A DNA stretch of 64,000 bases from Isoetes taiwanensis (lineage: Eukaryota; Streptophyta; Lycopodiopsida; Isoetales; Isoetaceae): NCBI GenBank assembly GCA_021234155.1, contig JAJEKV010000095.1, forward strand, positions 3,112,621-3,176,620, in the 5' to 3' direction. Below are positions 27,404 through 38,413 of the stretch, one piece after another (the stretch's first letter is position 1; each line of letters begins with the position of its first letter). Under the pieces are notes generated by a model. It was not told the origin of the DNA and searched no databases. It saw nothing but the letters and a program-made list of their open reading frames with translations. Position numbers and translations under genes: made by a program.

Positions 27404-27823
27404 TGTAGGGGCTTGTTCATATTATTTTTTATAGTCCCTATCACATCGTCCATTCGATTAATATTTAGAGTTTGTCATTGATTCCCTCGCACTCTTCTTT
27501 GGAACTTTCTTTGTTGGCAATATTCTAGAGTTTATGCATAGCCCCATTCTTGGCACATCAATGCTCGACATTGTTACTCATTCACATGTTAATTCTTTCA
27601 AATTTTTATGATATCAAGTTCAAGCATGGAAGAACGGTGATTGAGCAAATCTTTGTAAAGCTTTATGCCTTGGCATAATCATTTGTTTGGACTTATTAGA
27701 AGAACAACCATTTCGCACCTTATTATGCGACCGATTTTTTTGAGGCTGGATTATGAGATGCATTTGATTGAGTTGGTTGTATGTGCTTGTTAATTAAGAA
27801 GGTATTCATTTTGTATTACTTGT

Positions 27824-27915
27824 GCATTGGTGGTCTAGTGGTAGGAATAGTACCACGAGATGCCTTGTTACTCATTCACGGACTGCATGGGACCGAGTTC
27901 GATTCGGCCAATGCA
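27824..27915 (+). pseudogene. tRNA-Gly copy with array words inside the anticodon arm
   Basis: 92 nt instead of 71. The anticodon arm contains 'cttgttactcattcacgg', a phrase that belongs to the spacer about 280 bp upstream. Acceptor ends are normal. Looks like a consensus or template-switch error. Confidence 0.8.
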
Positions 27916-28153
27916 TCTGTGGTTTCAACTCTTCTAATTTTGTTCTTGGCGCAAGAGCCAAAGACCATGTTGATAATGACATAAGGATAGCCGAGCAATC
28001 GATTGCACCATAGGGTGAGAAATGAGATCGAAGCTAATCTTGCTCTTCCAACCATCAAACATCGGGAATGAGAGAGAATAAATGACTAGCCAAATCCTAT
28101 CCTCATAAATATCTCAATGATCTAGAAGTATCGGAGTATTCCACATCTTTGGC

Positions 28154-28234
28154 GTGGATGTGCCAGTGGTTATTGGGCATGACTAGAAATCATGTGGGCT
28201 TTGCTTTCGCATAGGTTCGAATCCTATCATCCCG
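28154..28234 (+). tRNA. tRNA-Ser(AGA)
   Basis: Complete anticodon arm and perfect T-arm 'ataggttcgaatcctat'. Small changes in the D-arm, and two extra bases in the variable arm (gctttcgc). Type A unit. Confidence 0.8.
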
Positions 28235-28639
28235 TGTAGGAGCTTGTTCATATTATTTTATAGTCCTATCACATCGTCCATTCGATTAATATTTAGAGTT
28301 TGTCATTGATTTCACTCTTCCCTTGGCGCAATATTCTAGAGTTTATGCATAGCCCCATTAGTGGCACATCAATGCTTTCGACATTGTTACTCATTCACAT
28401 GTTAATTCTTTCAATTTTTATGATATCAAGTTCAAGCATGGAAGACCACGGTGATTGAGCAAATCTTGTCGGCTTTATGCCTTGGCATGTCGTTTGTTTG
28501 GACTTATTAAGAAGAACAACCATTCCTGCACCTTATTATGCGACCACGATATTTTTTTGAAGCTGGATTATGAGATGCATTTGATTGAGTTGGTTGTATG
28601 TGCTTGTTAATTAAGAAGGTATTCATTTATATTACTTGT

Positions 28640-28713
28640 GCATTGGTGGTCTAGTGGTAGAATGAGTACCCTGCCTTACGATTACAGACCGAGTTCGATT
28701 CTCGGCCAATGCA
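28640..28713 (+). pseudogene. tRNA-Gly copy, anticodon arm expanded
   Basis: 74 nt. The 5' part CCTGCC is present but is followed by 'ttacgattacag' instead of the pairing strand, so the anticodon stem cannot close. Confidence 0.8.
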
Positions 28714-28959
28714 TCGTGGTTCAACTCTTCCAATTTTGTTCTTGGCAAGAGCCAACATTTAATGCATTAAACCATGTTGATAATGACATAAGGATGGCGA
28801 GCAATCGATTGCATGAGAAATGAGATCGAAGCTAATCTTCTTTTGATTTGCTCTTCCAACCATCAAACATCACAATGAGAGAATAAATGACTAGCCAAAT
28901 CCTATCCTCCTAAATATTTCAATGATCTAAGGGAAATGGAAGTATTCCACATCTTTGTC

Positions 28960-29036
28960 ATGGATGTGCGAGTGGTTATTGGGCATGACTAGAAATCATG
29001 TGGGCTTTGCTGCATAGGTTGAATCCTATCATCCCG
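28960..29036 (+). tRNA. tRNA-Ser(AGA), type B
   Basis: Starts atggatg (A at position 1 instead of G, as in other B-type copies). Anticodon loop CTAGAAA intact; a C is missing in the T-loop (ggttgaatcc) and in the D-arm. Confidence 0.75.
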
Positions 29037-29450
29037 TGTAGGAGCTTTTTCATATTATTTTATAGTCCCTATCACATACGTCAATTCGATTAATACTTAG
29101 AGTTTGTCATTCAGATTCCCTCACTCTTCCGGCCCTTAATATTCTAGGGTTTATGCATAGCCCCCTTAGTGGCAAGCAATGCTCAACATTGTTACTCATT
29201 CACATGTTAATTCTTTCAATTTTTATGATATCAAGTTCAAGCATGGAAAAACACGGTGATTGAGCAAATCTTAATAAGCTTTATGCCTTGGCATAATCGT
29301 TTGTTTGGACTTATTAGAAGAACAACCATTCACACACCTTATTATGCGACCACGATATTTTTTTCTTATTTGGATTATGAGATGCATTTATTAGTGAGTT
29401 TGTTGTATGTGCTTGTTCATTAGAAGGTATTCATTTGTATTACATTTTGT

Positions 29451-29529
29451 GCATTGGTGGTCTAGTGGTAGAATAGTACCACTCTTCCAACCATCGAACA
29501 TACAGACCAGTTGATTCTCGGCCAATGCA
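29451..29529 (+). pseudogene. tRNA-Gly copy with spacer words inside the anticodon arm
   Basis: The anticodon arm is replaced by 'actcttccaaccatcgaac', a near copy of the spacer phrase that normally lies about 180 bp downstream of Gly. T-loop C also missing. Confidence 0.8.
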
Positions 29530-29580
29530 TCCTGTGGTTCAACTCTTCTGGAAGTGGTTTTTGTTCTTAAACCATGTTGA

Positions 29581-29600
29581 TCTTATATTATAAGTTTTAT
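29581..29600 (+). mobile_element. Possible Helitron 5' end
   Basis: The spacer phrase 'ccatgttga|taatgac' is interrupted after A by 'tcttatattataa', which matches the first 13 bases of the Helitrons at 45,845 and 57,915. A-T target and TC start fit Helitron rules. No 3' end was found, so the call is tentative. Confidence 0.4.
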
Positions 29601-29877
29601 GCATTAAACCATGTCAATTTGATAATGACATCACATGCATCGCCCCCTTGAGCGCGACTTCCCACCATCATGATTGCACCATGTTAATTCTGTGAAAATG
29701 AGAGGAAGGGAAATGGAAAAACAGGTGATTGGCAAATCTTGCTCTTCCAACCATCAAACATCGAAAAGGGATTAGAGGAATGAGTTTGTTGTATGTGCTT
29801 GTTCAAAAAAATAGACTACCAAATAGTATTCCTAAAGATTAAAGTCTAAGTTGAATGGGATGATTCCACATCTTGGC

Positions 29878-29975
29878 GTGGGAGGGTCCAGTGGTTATCC
29901 TGGGGAAAAGGGAAAAGAGAAGAAATGATCTGGGCTTTGAAAAGAAAGGGGCATCGGGTATTCCTATCATCCGAT
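29878..29975 (+). pseudogene. tRNA-Ser remnant, scrambled
   Basis: Has gtggg..ccagtggttat at the start and 'cctatcatccg' at the end; the middle is replaced by purine-rich sequence without an anticodon. Confidence 0.6.
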
Positions 29976-30237
29976 GTAAGAGATGTTCATATTATTTTAT
30001 AGTCCCTATCACGCATCGTCCATTCGATTAATGCTTAGGGCCAAAAGTTACTAGTGGGTATCAAAAAGTGTAGCCCATAAGCTTGTTCAGGTTTATTTTA
30101 CCATCCCTATCACAGATTGTTACTCATTAATGTTAATTCTTCCAATTTTATCAAACAAGTTCAATCATTCAAATGACTAGCAAATCCTATCCTCCTAAAT
30201 ATCTCAATATTTGTTTGGACTTATTCCAACAACCATT

Positions 30238-30307
30238 GGATGTGTCGAGTGGTTAGGGCATGACAATATTTTTTGGGCTTTGATGCATAGGATGGAATTA
30301 TCATGTG
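30238..30307 (+). pseudogene. tRNA-Ser remnant
   Basis: Pieces 'ggatgtgtcgagtggtt', 'gggcatgac', 'gggcttt' and 'gcatagg' in serine order; anticodon loop and T-arm lost. Confidence 0.55.
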
Positions 30308-30845
30308 TGTGTGTTAATTCATTTCAATTTTTTGCATGATATCACATAAATCAAGCAATATTTGGAAAAAGGGATGCTGAGCCAAAATCTATCAAAAAAT
30401 GATTTTTGTTCTTAGCAAGGAGCCAGGATGTACTATTTATCATGTATTGGACTTTTATTAGTGGAACAACATATTCCTACACCCTTATTTGGATGGTGAT
30501 CAACTAATTGTACCGATATTAAACTTATTTGGATTATGATCTCAAATTCCTCTATTTAATTGAGGGCCTTTGTTGTATGGAAAATTGCCTTTTAGAGTTT
30601 GTCATTCATTTGAGAGAGAAAAAGGCTTCCAGGGGAAAATATTCTAAGTTTAGAAATGCCCCCATTAGGGGCACGGAAATAAAGGGAATGGAAAAAAAGA
30701 CCCAGTTACTCATTCACATGTTAATTTCTTGGTTTTTATGTTCTTCAAGGGAAAAAAGACCACGGTCATTAAGGCAAATTAAACCATGTTGATAATGACA
30801 AAAGGATAAGCGTTTGTCGGTAAACCATGGGAAGAAAAACCAAGG

Positions 30846-31700
30846 AGAAAAGCTAATCTTGCTCTTCCAATTTTTCGAAAGGGGATGGAATGGGAGAAAA
30901 AAAAAAAGGAAAAAGGGAATGTGAAAATGGGAATAAAAAAGGGAAGGGGGAGATAGAAAAAGGAAAAAGCAAGGAGGGAAAATGGAAGAAAGGCAAGCGA
31001 TGAAAAAGGGGGAAAAAGCAAATGGAAAAAATCAAAATGGTTTAAAATCTTCGAAAATTGAAAGGGAATGAACCAAAATCCGAAAATAGAATTAAACCAG
31101 TTGAAAAAAAGGAAATAGAAGGGAGGGACCATAGGGAAAATGTGAAGAAAGGGGCTAATTTTGTCATAAAAACAAAGCATGAAAAAAATAGAAGAGAAAA
31201 GGGACATAGCAATCCTCCTAAAGAGGGAAATGGTGAGAATGGGGAAAACTTCGGAGGAAAAATGGACATGGAAAAAGGGAAAGATGGCACAAAAAGGAGG
31301 GGGAAGGTTGAAAACTCATCCACTAGAAGGATTCTTTCAATTTTTTTGATAGTCCCTACTATCAAGGAAGGGAAAAAAGGTTTGAAAAAGAAAAGGTAGG
31401 GAGAAGGGAAGGGAAAAGGGAAAATGGGTTTAGAAAGGAAAAGAGGAACAAAAATTTTTAGAAAAAAATTGTTGCGAGGAAAGATATTTTTGGAAAATCA
31501 AGGCTCAAATTATGAGGAAAATGCAAAAGGACAACCCTAAAATTGTAGAAAAGGGAAGGGGAAAATAGAAAAGGAAAAATGGATTACAAAAACACGAGAT
31601 AAAAGGGAAAAAAATGGAATAATGGAAAAAAAAAGTCAAAGGGTTAAAATAGAAAAAAATTAGTGACAAATTGCAAAGGGAAAAGGGAATAGAAAGTAAA
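30846..31700 (+). repeat. Purine-rich block overlying array units
   Basis: Almost all A and G on the + strand ('gggaaaa', 'ggaaaagg' words, not a regular tandem repeat). Islands of array words survive in order, such as 'gaagctaatcttgctcttcc' at the start and 'attctttcaattttt' near 31,335. Long Lys/Glu or Phe/Ser frames here are compositional, not genes. Confidence 0.85.
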
Positions 31701-31720
31701 GCGATTCTACGACCAATGCA
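31698..31720 (+). pseudogene. tRNA-Gly 3' half
   Basis: Only 'cgattctacgaccaatgca' survives; the 5' part is replaced by purine-rich sequence. It sits 263 bp before the next tRNA-Ser, as in intact units (258 bp). Confidence 0.7.
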
Positions 31721-31982
31721 TGTGTTAGTTCAACTCTTCTTATCTAAAAGGAAAAAACATGAAGAGCCAAAAAGCTCAAGATTTAGGAGGCATTAAACCA
31801 TGTTGATAATGACATAAGGATAACCGAGTGTCGATTGCACCATAGGGTGAGGGAAATGAGATCGAAGCTAATCTTGCTCTTCCAACCATCAAACATCACG
31901 AATGAGGAGAGAATAAATGACTAGCCAAATCTATCCTCCTAAATATTTCAATGATCTAAACGGAAAAGTATTCATCTTTGGC

Positions 31983-32066
31983 GTGGATGTGCGATGGGTG
32001 GTTATTGGGCATGACTAGAAATCATGTGGGCTTTTGCTAAGCATAGGTTTTGAGGGAATCATCACG
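31983..32066 (+). tRNA. tRNA-Ser(AGA), damaged
   Basis: Acceptor 5' strand and anticodon loop CTAGAAA are intact. D-arm expanded and T-arm corrupted (ggttttgaggg). Confidence 0.65.
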
Positions 32067-32462
32067 TGCGGGAGCTTTTCACTTATTTTATAGTCCCTAT
32101 CACATCGTCGGATTAATACTTAGAGTTTGTCAGAAAGTTCCTCAGCCAGCGCCCGCGTATTCTAGGGTTTATGCATAGCCCCCATTAATTGGAACACCAA
32201 AAATTGTTACTCATTCACATGTTAATTCTTTCAATTTTTATGATATCAAAGTTCAAGCATGGAAAAACGGTGATTGAAAAAATCTTGAAAACTTTATGCC
32301 TTAGCATAATCATTTTGTTTGGACTTATTAGAAGAACAACCATTCCTACACCTTATTATGCATGATACGATATTTTTTTGAAAAGCTGGATTATGAGATG
32401 CATTTGATTGAGTTGGTTGTATGTGCTTGTTAATTAAGAAGGTATTCATTTGTATTACTTGT

Positions 32463-32528
32463 GCATTGGTGGTCTAGTGGTAGAATAGTACCACCTTGCA
32501 GTACCGAGTTAGATTCTCGACCAATGCA
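32463..32528 (+). pseudogene. tRNA-Gly copy, short
   Basis: 66 nt; anticodon arm reduced to ccaccttgcagtacc without GCC. Acceptor intact. Confidence 0.8.
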
Positions 32529-32773
32529 TCACAATTTCAACTCTTCTAATTTTGTTCTTGGCAAGAGCCAAAAAAGATTTAATGCATTAAACCATGTTGA
32601 TAATGACATAAAGGATAAGCCCGAACAATGATTGCACCATAGGGTGAGAAATGAGATCAAAAGCTAATCTTGCTCTTCAACCATCAAACATCAGAATGAG
32701 AGAATAAATGACTAGCCAAATCCTATCCTCTAAATATCTCAATGATCTAAGAAGTATCGAAGTATTCCACATG

Positions 32774-32854
32774 ATGGATGTGCGGAGAGTGGTTATTAGG
32801 CATGACTAGAAATCATGTGGGCTTTTGCTGCATAGGTTCGAATCCTATCATCCC
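32774..32854 (+). tRNA. tRNA-Ser(AGA)
   Basis: Starts atggatg. Anticodon loop CTAGAAA and perfect T-arm present; D-arm reads gcggagagtgg; the 3' acceptor reads catccca. Confidence 0.75.
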
Positions 32855-33269
32855 ATGTAGGAGCTTTTCATATTATTTTATAGTCCTATATTCGTCCATT
32901 GATTAATATTTAGAGTTTGTCATTCAGATTCCCTCGCACTCTTCCTTGGCGCCAATATTTTTAGAGTTTATACATAGCCCCCATTAGTGGCACACCAATG
33001 CTCATTTATTTTACTCATTCATGTTAATTCTTTTTCAATTTTTTTATGATATCAAGTTCAATTCATGGAAAAACACGGTGATTGAGCAAAATCTTGTAAA
33101 CTTTATGCCTTGGCATAATCATTTGTTTGGACTTATTAGAAGAACAACCATTCCACGCACCTTATTATGCGACCACGATATTTTTGAGAAGCTGGATTAT
33201 GAGATGCATTTGATTGAGTTGGTTGTATGTGCTTGTTAATTAAGAAAGGTATTCATTTGTATTACTTGT

Positions 33270-33339
33270 GCATTGGTGGTCTAGTGGTAGAATAGTACCC
33301 TGCCCGCGATTAGACCGAGTTCGATTCTTGGCCAATGCA
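33270..33339 (+). pseudogene. tRNA-Gly copy, anticodon arm altered
   Basis: CCCTGCC is present on the 5' side but the rest reads cgcgattagacc, so the stem cannot form. T-loop intact. Confidence 0.8.
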
Positions 33340-33416
33340 TCACGTGGTTCAACTCTTCTAATTTTGTTCTTGGGCTTAAGAGCAAAAAGAAGATTTAATG
33401 CATTAAACCATGTTGA

Positions 33417-33440
33417 TCTTTATATTATAAAGTTTTTAGC
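33417..33440 (+). mobile_element. Possible Helitron 5' end, same site as 29,581
   Basis: 'ccatgttga' is followed by 'tctttatattataaag' instead of 'taatgac', the same position in the unit as at 29,581. Downstream words ('ccatcatgattg') are shared by both sites. No 3' end recognised. Confidence 0.4.
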
Positions 33441-33539
33441 ATTATGTCATGGATCAAACCCTAATTTGGATGGTTGAGATCAACTAATTGCATCCGGGCG
33501 AGATTTATCAACCGACTTCAACCATCATGATTGGCCATG

Positions 33540-33910
33540 CTCTAATGCAGAGGAAAAGAAAAGGAAAAGGGAGGAGAAAAGGCAAAATGAAAGGCAAAAG
33601 GCGGGTAAAGGGAAAGAAAGAAAGGGTGGAAAAGGAAAGGGAAGAAAAGGAAAAGGAAAATAAAAAAAAAGGGACACTACAAAAATAAGAAGATGGAAAG
33701 GATGAGGATAGGAGTGTAAAGGGGAAGTTGAAAAGGGGATGAGAAAAGACTCGTCCAGGGAGGGAAGGGAAAAGGAAAGGAAAAAGAGAAAAAGGAAAAA
33801 AAAGGAAAAAGAAAGGGGAGGATTAGGGGCCGAAAAGGAACATTGGGATAGGGGAAAGAGAGATCTCATTCACATGATTTAGGAAAAAAAGGATGAAAAA
33901 AGGAGGAGAA
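33540..33910 (+). repeat. Purine-rich block
   Basis: Irregular 'ggaaaagg' sequence on the + strand inside the region that starts with the possible Helitron end. No coding value. Confidence 0.8.
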
Positions 33911-34103
33911 AAAGGGCAAAGTGAAGCATAAAAAAGCCTGAGTTATCTTGCCTTTTTACGCAATGGATTTGTTTGGAGTTATAGAAGAACAACAATTAAG
34001 ATATTTAAGGGGTCACTACATGTTAAAATACTTCCTATAGTGCATATTTATGGAGCCATTTGGAATAAGGTTTGATATCAATTTTATTATTTATAAATAA
34101 AAA
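33911..34103 (+). other. Mixed array words and AT-rich insert
   Basis: Array words ('ggatttgtttgga', 'agaagaacaac') up to about 34,000, then AT-rich sequence of unknown origin. Confidence 0.45.
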
Positions 34104-34139
34104 TCTAGAATAGCCTTAAAAAAAAGACCCGAGTTCGAT
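34104..34139 (+). pseudogene. tRNA-Gly remnant
   Basis: 'tctagaatag' and 'gacccgagttcgat' are the D-arm and T-arm pieces of the Gly gene with most of the middle lost. Confidence 0.5.
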
Positions 34140-35525
34140 AAAGGAAAAAGAAATGGAAAAAGCACAAAAAATTTTGTTCTTGGAAAGGGAGCCAAAAAGA
34201 AGATTTAATGCATTAAAAAAGGGTTGAAGAGGAAAAAGGTGACAGGGAGTATGTCGCCAGGGAAAAAAAACAGGAGGTTGAGGGAAATAATAAAGGGAAG
34301 GGAATCCGAAGCTAATAGATGAAAGGGAAGGGAAAAGGAAAAAAAATGAGAGGAGAAAAAAGGACAAAAAAGGAAGAGGAAAATTTCAATGATCTAAAAA
34401 AAGGAAGAAAAAAAGGACACGAAAAAGGGAAAGGAAAATAAAAGGGAGGGAAAAGGGATACAAAAGGGGATGTGGGGAGGAAGGGATAAAAGGAAGGAAA
34501 GAGGGATGGGGAAAAGAAAAAGAGAAGGAAGGAAATAGAAAAAAAGGAAAAAGGAAAAAGGGGAAAAGGAAAAAAAAAGAACAAAAACGGAAGAAAAGGA
34601 AAAAAGACTGGGAAAAAGAGAAAAAGAGGAGGGGGAAAAGGATCTCGCAAAAGTTAAAGGAAGAAATGGAACAAAAGGCGGAAAAAAGAGAAATAAAGGA
34701 ATGGAAAAAAAGAGAAAAAGGAGAGTAAGGAAAGGGAGGCGGAAAGAGGAAATGGAAAAAGGACCCTGAATAAGAGGAAGAGAGAAGTCATGAGAGGAGG
34801 AAAAAGGGAAGGGAAAAAAAGGATTAGTAAAAAAGAAAAAAAAAAAAAAAAGGAAAAAGGAAAGGAAAAGAAAGGGATGGAATGGGAAAAAAAAAAAAAT
34901 AAAAAGGAGGATGTGAAAATGGGAGGGAAAGGAGGAGGGGAAAAGAAAAAGCAAAGGAAAAATGGCCATAAGCGTGAAAAAGGGAAAAAGCAAATGGAAA
35001 AAGGCAAGGGGAGGTAAAATCGCAAAAATAGAAGGGAGGTGCACAAAAAAGGAAAGAAAAAATAGAAAAAAGGACTGAAAATCAAGGAGGGAGGAAAATG
35101 TTGAAGAAGGAATCACATGCGAATCAAGCATGAAAAATATTTAAAAGGGACATAGCAAAAAAAAAAGGGAAGGAAAGTGAAAAGAATTCTAGAGGAAAAA
35201 TGCATGGAACCCAGAAAAGATGGAAAAAAAAGGGGAAGGAAAGAAAAAAGGAGCACTAGAAAGTTAATTCTTTCAATGAGGAAGGGAGCAAAGGTTCAAG
35301 CATGGAAAAAGGGGAAAAACCAAAAATCTTTGGCTTTAAGGGAAAGGGAAAATCGAAAAGGAAAAATGGGAAAAGAAAAACTTTAGAAAAAAAGCACCGA
35401 GGAAATGCGGAAATATTTTTTTTAGGTGGAAAATGAGATGCAGGAAAGGAAAAAGAAAAAAAAAAATTAGTAGAAAATATTCAAAGGAAAAATGGGGAAA
35501 CAAAAAGGGAAAGTGGTATACTTGT
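34140..35525 (+). repeat. Purine-rich block overlying array units
   Basis: Purine-rich on the + strand with array words kept in order: 'attttgttcttgg', 'aagatttaatgcatta', 'atttcaatgatcta', 'gttaattctttcaat', 'caagcatggaaaaa', 'atgagatgcagg', 'tatacttgtgc'. The 245-codon frame on the other strand is Phe/Ser/Leu low complexity, not a gene. Confidence 0.85.
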
Positions 35526-35600
35526 GCGAATGGAATAATGGATCTAAGACAAAAACATAGAAAAAACCGAATTTAGACAATTGCAAAAATGCAAGGGAAG
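35526..35600 (+). pseudogene. tRNA-Gly remnant, purine-corrupted
   Basis: Begins 'gcgaatggaataatggatct' where 'gcattggtggtctagtgg' is expected. It lies 327 bp before tRNA-Ser, the normal Gly-to-Ser distance (328 bp in the best copy). Confidence 0.5.
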
Positions 35601-35852
35601 TGGTTCCAACTCTTCAATTTTGTTCTTGAATCCATTTAACCATTGCTCCGGTATATCATTCATTAAACTATGTTGATAATGACATAAGGATAGCCATAGG
35701 ATAAGCGAGCAATCGATTGCACCATAGGGTGAGAAATGAGATCGAAGCTAATCTTGCTCTTCCAACCATCAAACATAGAATGAGAGAATAAATGACTAGC
35801 CCAAATCCTCCTAAATCTCTAATGAGTATCGGGAAGTATTCCACATCTTTGG

Positions 35853-35930
35853 ATGGATGTGGAGTGGATTATTGGGCATGACTAGAAATCATGTGGGCTT
35901 TTGCTGCATAGGTTGAATCCTATCATCCCG
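35853..35930 (+). tRNA. tRNA-Ser(AGA)
   Basis: Anticodon arm intact. Starts atggatg, D-arm shortened, T-loop C missing. Confidence 0.75.
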
Positions 35931-36339
35931 TGTAGGAGCTTGTTCATATTATTTTATAGTCCCTATCACATACATCCATTCGATTAATATTTAGAGTTTG
36001 TCATTGATTCCCTCGCACTCTTCCTTTGGCAATATTCTAGAGTTTATGCATAGCCCCCATTAGTGGCACACCAATGCTCGACATTGTTACTCATTCACAT
36101 GTTAATTCTTTCAATTTTTATGATATCAAGTTCAAGCATGGAAAAACACGGTGATTGAGCAAATCTTATAAGCTTTATGCCTTGGCATAATCATTTGTTT
36201 GGACTTATTAGAAGAACAACCATTCCTACACCTTATTATACGACCACGATATTTTTTTGAGCCTGGATTATGAGATGCATTTAATTGAGTTTGTTGTATG
36301 TGCTTGTTAATTAAGAAGGTATTCATTTGTATTACTTGT

Positions 36340-36411
36340 GCATTGGTGGTCTAGTGGTAGAATAGTACCCCTGATGCGGTCTGGGACCGAGTTCGATTCT
36401 CGACCAATGCA
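36340..36411 (+). pseudogene. tRNA-Gly copy, anticodon arm altered
   Basis: Anticodon arm reads cccctgatgcggtctggg; acceptor, D-arm and T-arm are normal apart from tcgacc. Confidence 0.8.
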
Positions 36412-36664
36412 TCTGTGGTTCAACTCTTCTAATTTTTGTTCTTGGCTTAAGAGCAAAAAGAAGATTTAATGCATTAAACCATGTTGATAATGACATAAGG
36501 ATAAGCGAGCAATCGATTGCACCATAGGGTGAGAAATGAGATCGAAGCTAATCTTGCTCTTCCAACCATCAAACATCACAATGAGAGAATAAATGACTAG
36601 CCAAATCCTATCCTCCTAAATATCTCAATGATCTAAAGTATCGGAAGTATTCCACATCTTTGGC

Positions 36665-36742
36665 GTGGATGTGTGAAGTGGTTATTGGGCATGACTAGAA
36701 ATCATGTGGGCTTTGCTGCATAGGTTGAATCCTATCATCCCG
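36665..36742 (+). tRNA. tRNA-Ser(AGA)
   Basis: Acceptor gtggatg, anticodon loop CTAGAAA. D-arm gtgtgaagtgg; T-loop C missing. Confidence 0.78.
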
Positions 36743-37151
36743 TGTAGGAGCTTGTTCATATTATTTTATAGTCCCTATCACATCGTCCATTCGATTAATA
36801 TTTAGAGTTTGTCATTGATTTCCCACGCGCTCTTCAGCAATATTCTAGAGTTTATGCATAGCCCCCATTAGTGGCACACCAATGCTCGACATTGTTACTC
36901 ATTCACATGTTAATTCTTTCAATTTTTATGATATCAAGTTCAAGCATGGAAAAACCACGGTGATTGAGCAAATCTTGTAAGCTTTATGCCTTGGCATAAT
37001 CATTTGTTTGGACTTATTAGAAGAACAACCATTCCTGCACCTTATTATGCGACCAAGATATTTTTTTTTTGAAGCTGGATTATGAGATGCATTTGATTGA
37101 GTTGGTTGTATGTGCTTGTTAATTAAGAAGGTATTCATTTGTATTACTTGT

Positions 37152-37220
37152 GCATTGGTGGTCTAGTGGTAGAATAGTACCACCCGCATGTCTGGACCAG
37201 TTCGATTCTCGGCCAATGCA
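37152..37220 (+). pseudogene. tRNA-Gly copy, anticodon arm altered
   Basis: Anticodon arm reads ccacccgcatgtctgg; the T-arm lacks one base. Confidence 0.8.
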
Positions 37221-37477
37221 TCACGTGGTTCAACTCTTCTAATTTTGTTCTTGGCGCAAAGAGCCAAAAAGAAGATTTAATGCATTAAACCATGTTGATA
37301 ATGACATAAGGATAAGCGAGCAATCGATTGCACCATAGTGTGAGAAATGAGATCGAAGCTAATCTTGCTCTTCCAACCATCAAACATCACAATGAAAGAG
37401 AACAAATGACTAGCCAAATCCTATCCTCCTAAATATCTCAATGATCTAAGATCGGAGTATTCCGGATGTATCTTTTC

Positions 37478-37553
37478 GTGGATGTCGAGTGGTTATTGGG
37501 CATGACTAGAAATCATGTGGGCTTTGCTCGCATAGGTTGAATCCTATCATCCG
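37478..37553 (+). tRNA. tRNA-Ser(AGA)
   Basis: Anticodon arm intact. D-arm shortened (gatgtcgagtgg), T-loop C missing, 3' acceptor catccg. Confidence 0.75.
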
Positions 37554-37963
37554 TGTAGGAGCTTGTTCATATTATTTTATAGTCCCTATCACATCGTCCA
37601 TTGATTAATATTTAGAGTTTGTCATTCATTCCCTCGCACTCTTCCCTTTGGGCTTAATATTCTAGAGTTTATGCATAGCCCCCATTAGTGGCACACCAAT
37701 GCTTTCGACATTGTTACTCATTCACATGTTAATTCTTTCAATTTTTTTATGATATCAAGTTCAAGCATGGAAAAACACGGTGATTGAGCAAATCTTGTTA
37801 AGCTTTATGCCTTGGCATAATCATTTGTTTGGACTTATTAGAAGAACAACCATTCCACACCTTATTATGCGACCACGATTTTTTGGCTGGATTATGAGAT
37901 GCATTTGATTGAGTTGGTTGTATGTGCTTGTTAATTAAGAAGGTATTCATTTGTATTACTTGT

Positions 37964-38034
37964 GCATTGGTGGTCTAGTGGTAGAATAGTACCACGCCAC
38001 GGTGCCGGACCGAGTTCGATTCTCGGCCAATGCA
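37964..38034 (+). tRNA. tRNA-Gly(GCC), near-intact
   Basis: Full 71 nt with GCC readable in cGCCAc. Changes on both sides of the anticodon stem (ccac / ggtgcc) weaken pairing. Acceptor and T-arm perfect. Confidence 0.85.
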
Positions 38035-38094
38035 TCACTGTGGTTCAACTCTTCTAATTTTGTTCAGAGCCAAAAGAAGATTTAATGCATTAAA

Positions 38095-38175
38095 CCAAAA
38101 GAAGATTTAATGCATTAAACCATGTTGATAATGACATAAGGATAAACCATGGATAATGACATAAGGATAAGCGAG
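38095..38175 (+). repeat. Local tandem duplication in the Gly-to-Ser spacer
   Basis: 'agatttaatgcattaaacca' and 'gataatgacataagga' each occur twice in succession. Similar duplications are at 40,579-40,635, 53,030-53,130 and 60,960-61,080. Confidence 0.85.
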
Positions 38176-38337
38176 CAATCGATTGCACCATAGGGTGAGA
38201 AATGAGATCGAAGCTAATCTTGCTCTTCCAACCATCAAACATCAGAATGAGAGAGAATAAATGACTAGCCAAATCCTATCCTCCTAAATATCTCAATGAT
38301 CTAAGAAAATCGGAAGTATTCCACATATTCACATCAT

Positions 38338-38413
38338 GTGGATGTGCAGTGGTTATTGGGCATGACTAGAAATCATGTGGGCTTTGCTGCATAGGTTGAA
38401 TCCTATCATCCCG
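38338..38413 (+). tRNA. tRNA-Ser(AGA)
   Basis: Acceptor 5' strand and anticodon arm intact; D-arm gtgcagtgg, T-loop C missing. Confidence 0.75.

Larger units (their letters stand above)
29540..30845 (+). repeat. Scrambled array units
   Basis: Words of the array unit appear in their normal order ('caaatcttgctcttccaacc', 'attccacatctt', 'ttcatattattttatagtcc', 'gttactcatt') but are broken up by non-array bases, many of them 'gggaaaa'. Remnants of tRNA-Ser lie at 29,878-29,975 and 30,238-30,307. A possible Helitron 5' end lies at 29,581. Confidence 0.7.

Noticed and set aside
34394-35131. 245-codon frame opposite the purine-rich block
   Set aside because: Phe/Ser/Leu/Pro low complexity caused by composition; array words are still visible underneath.
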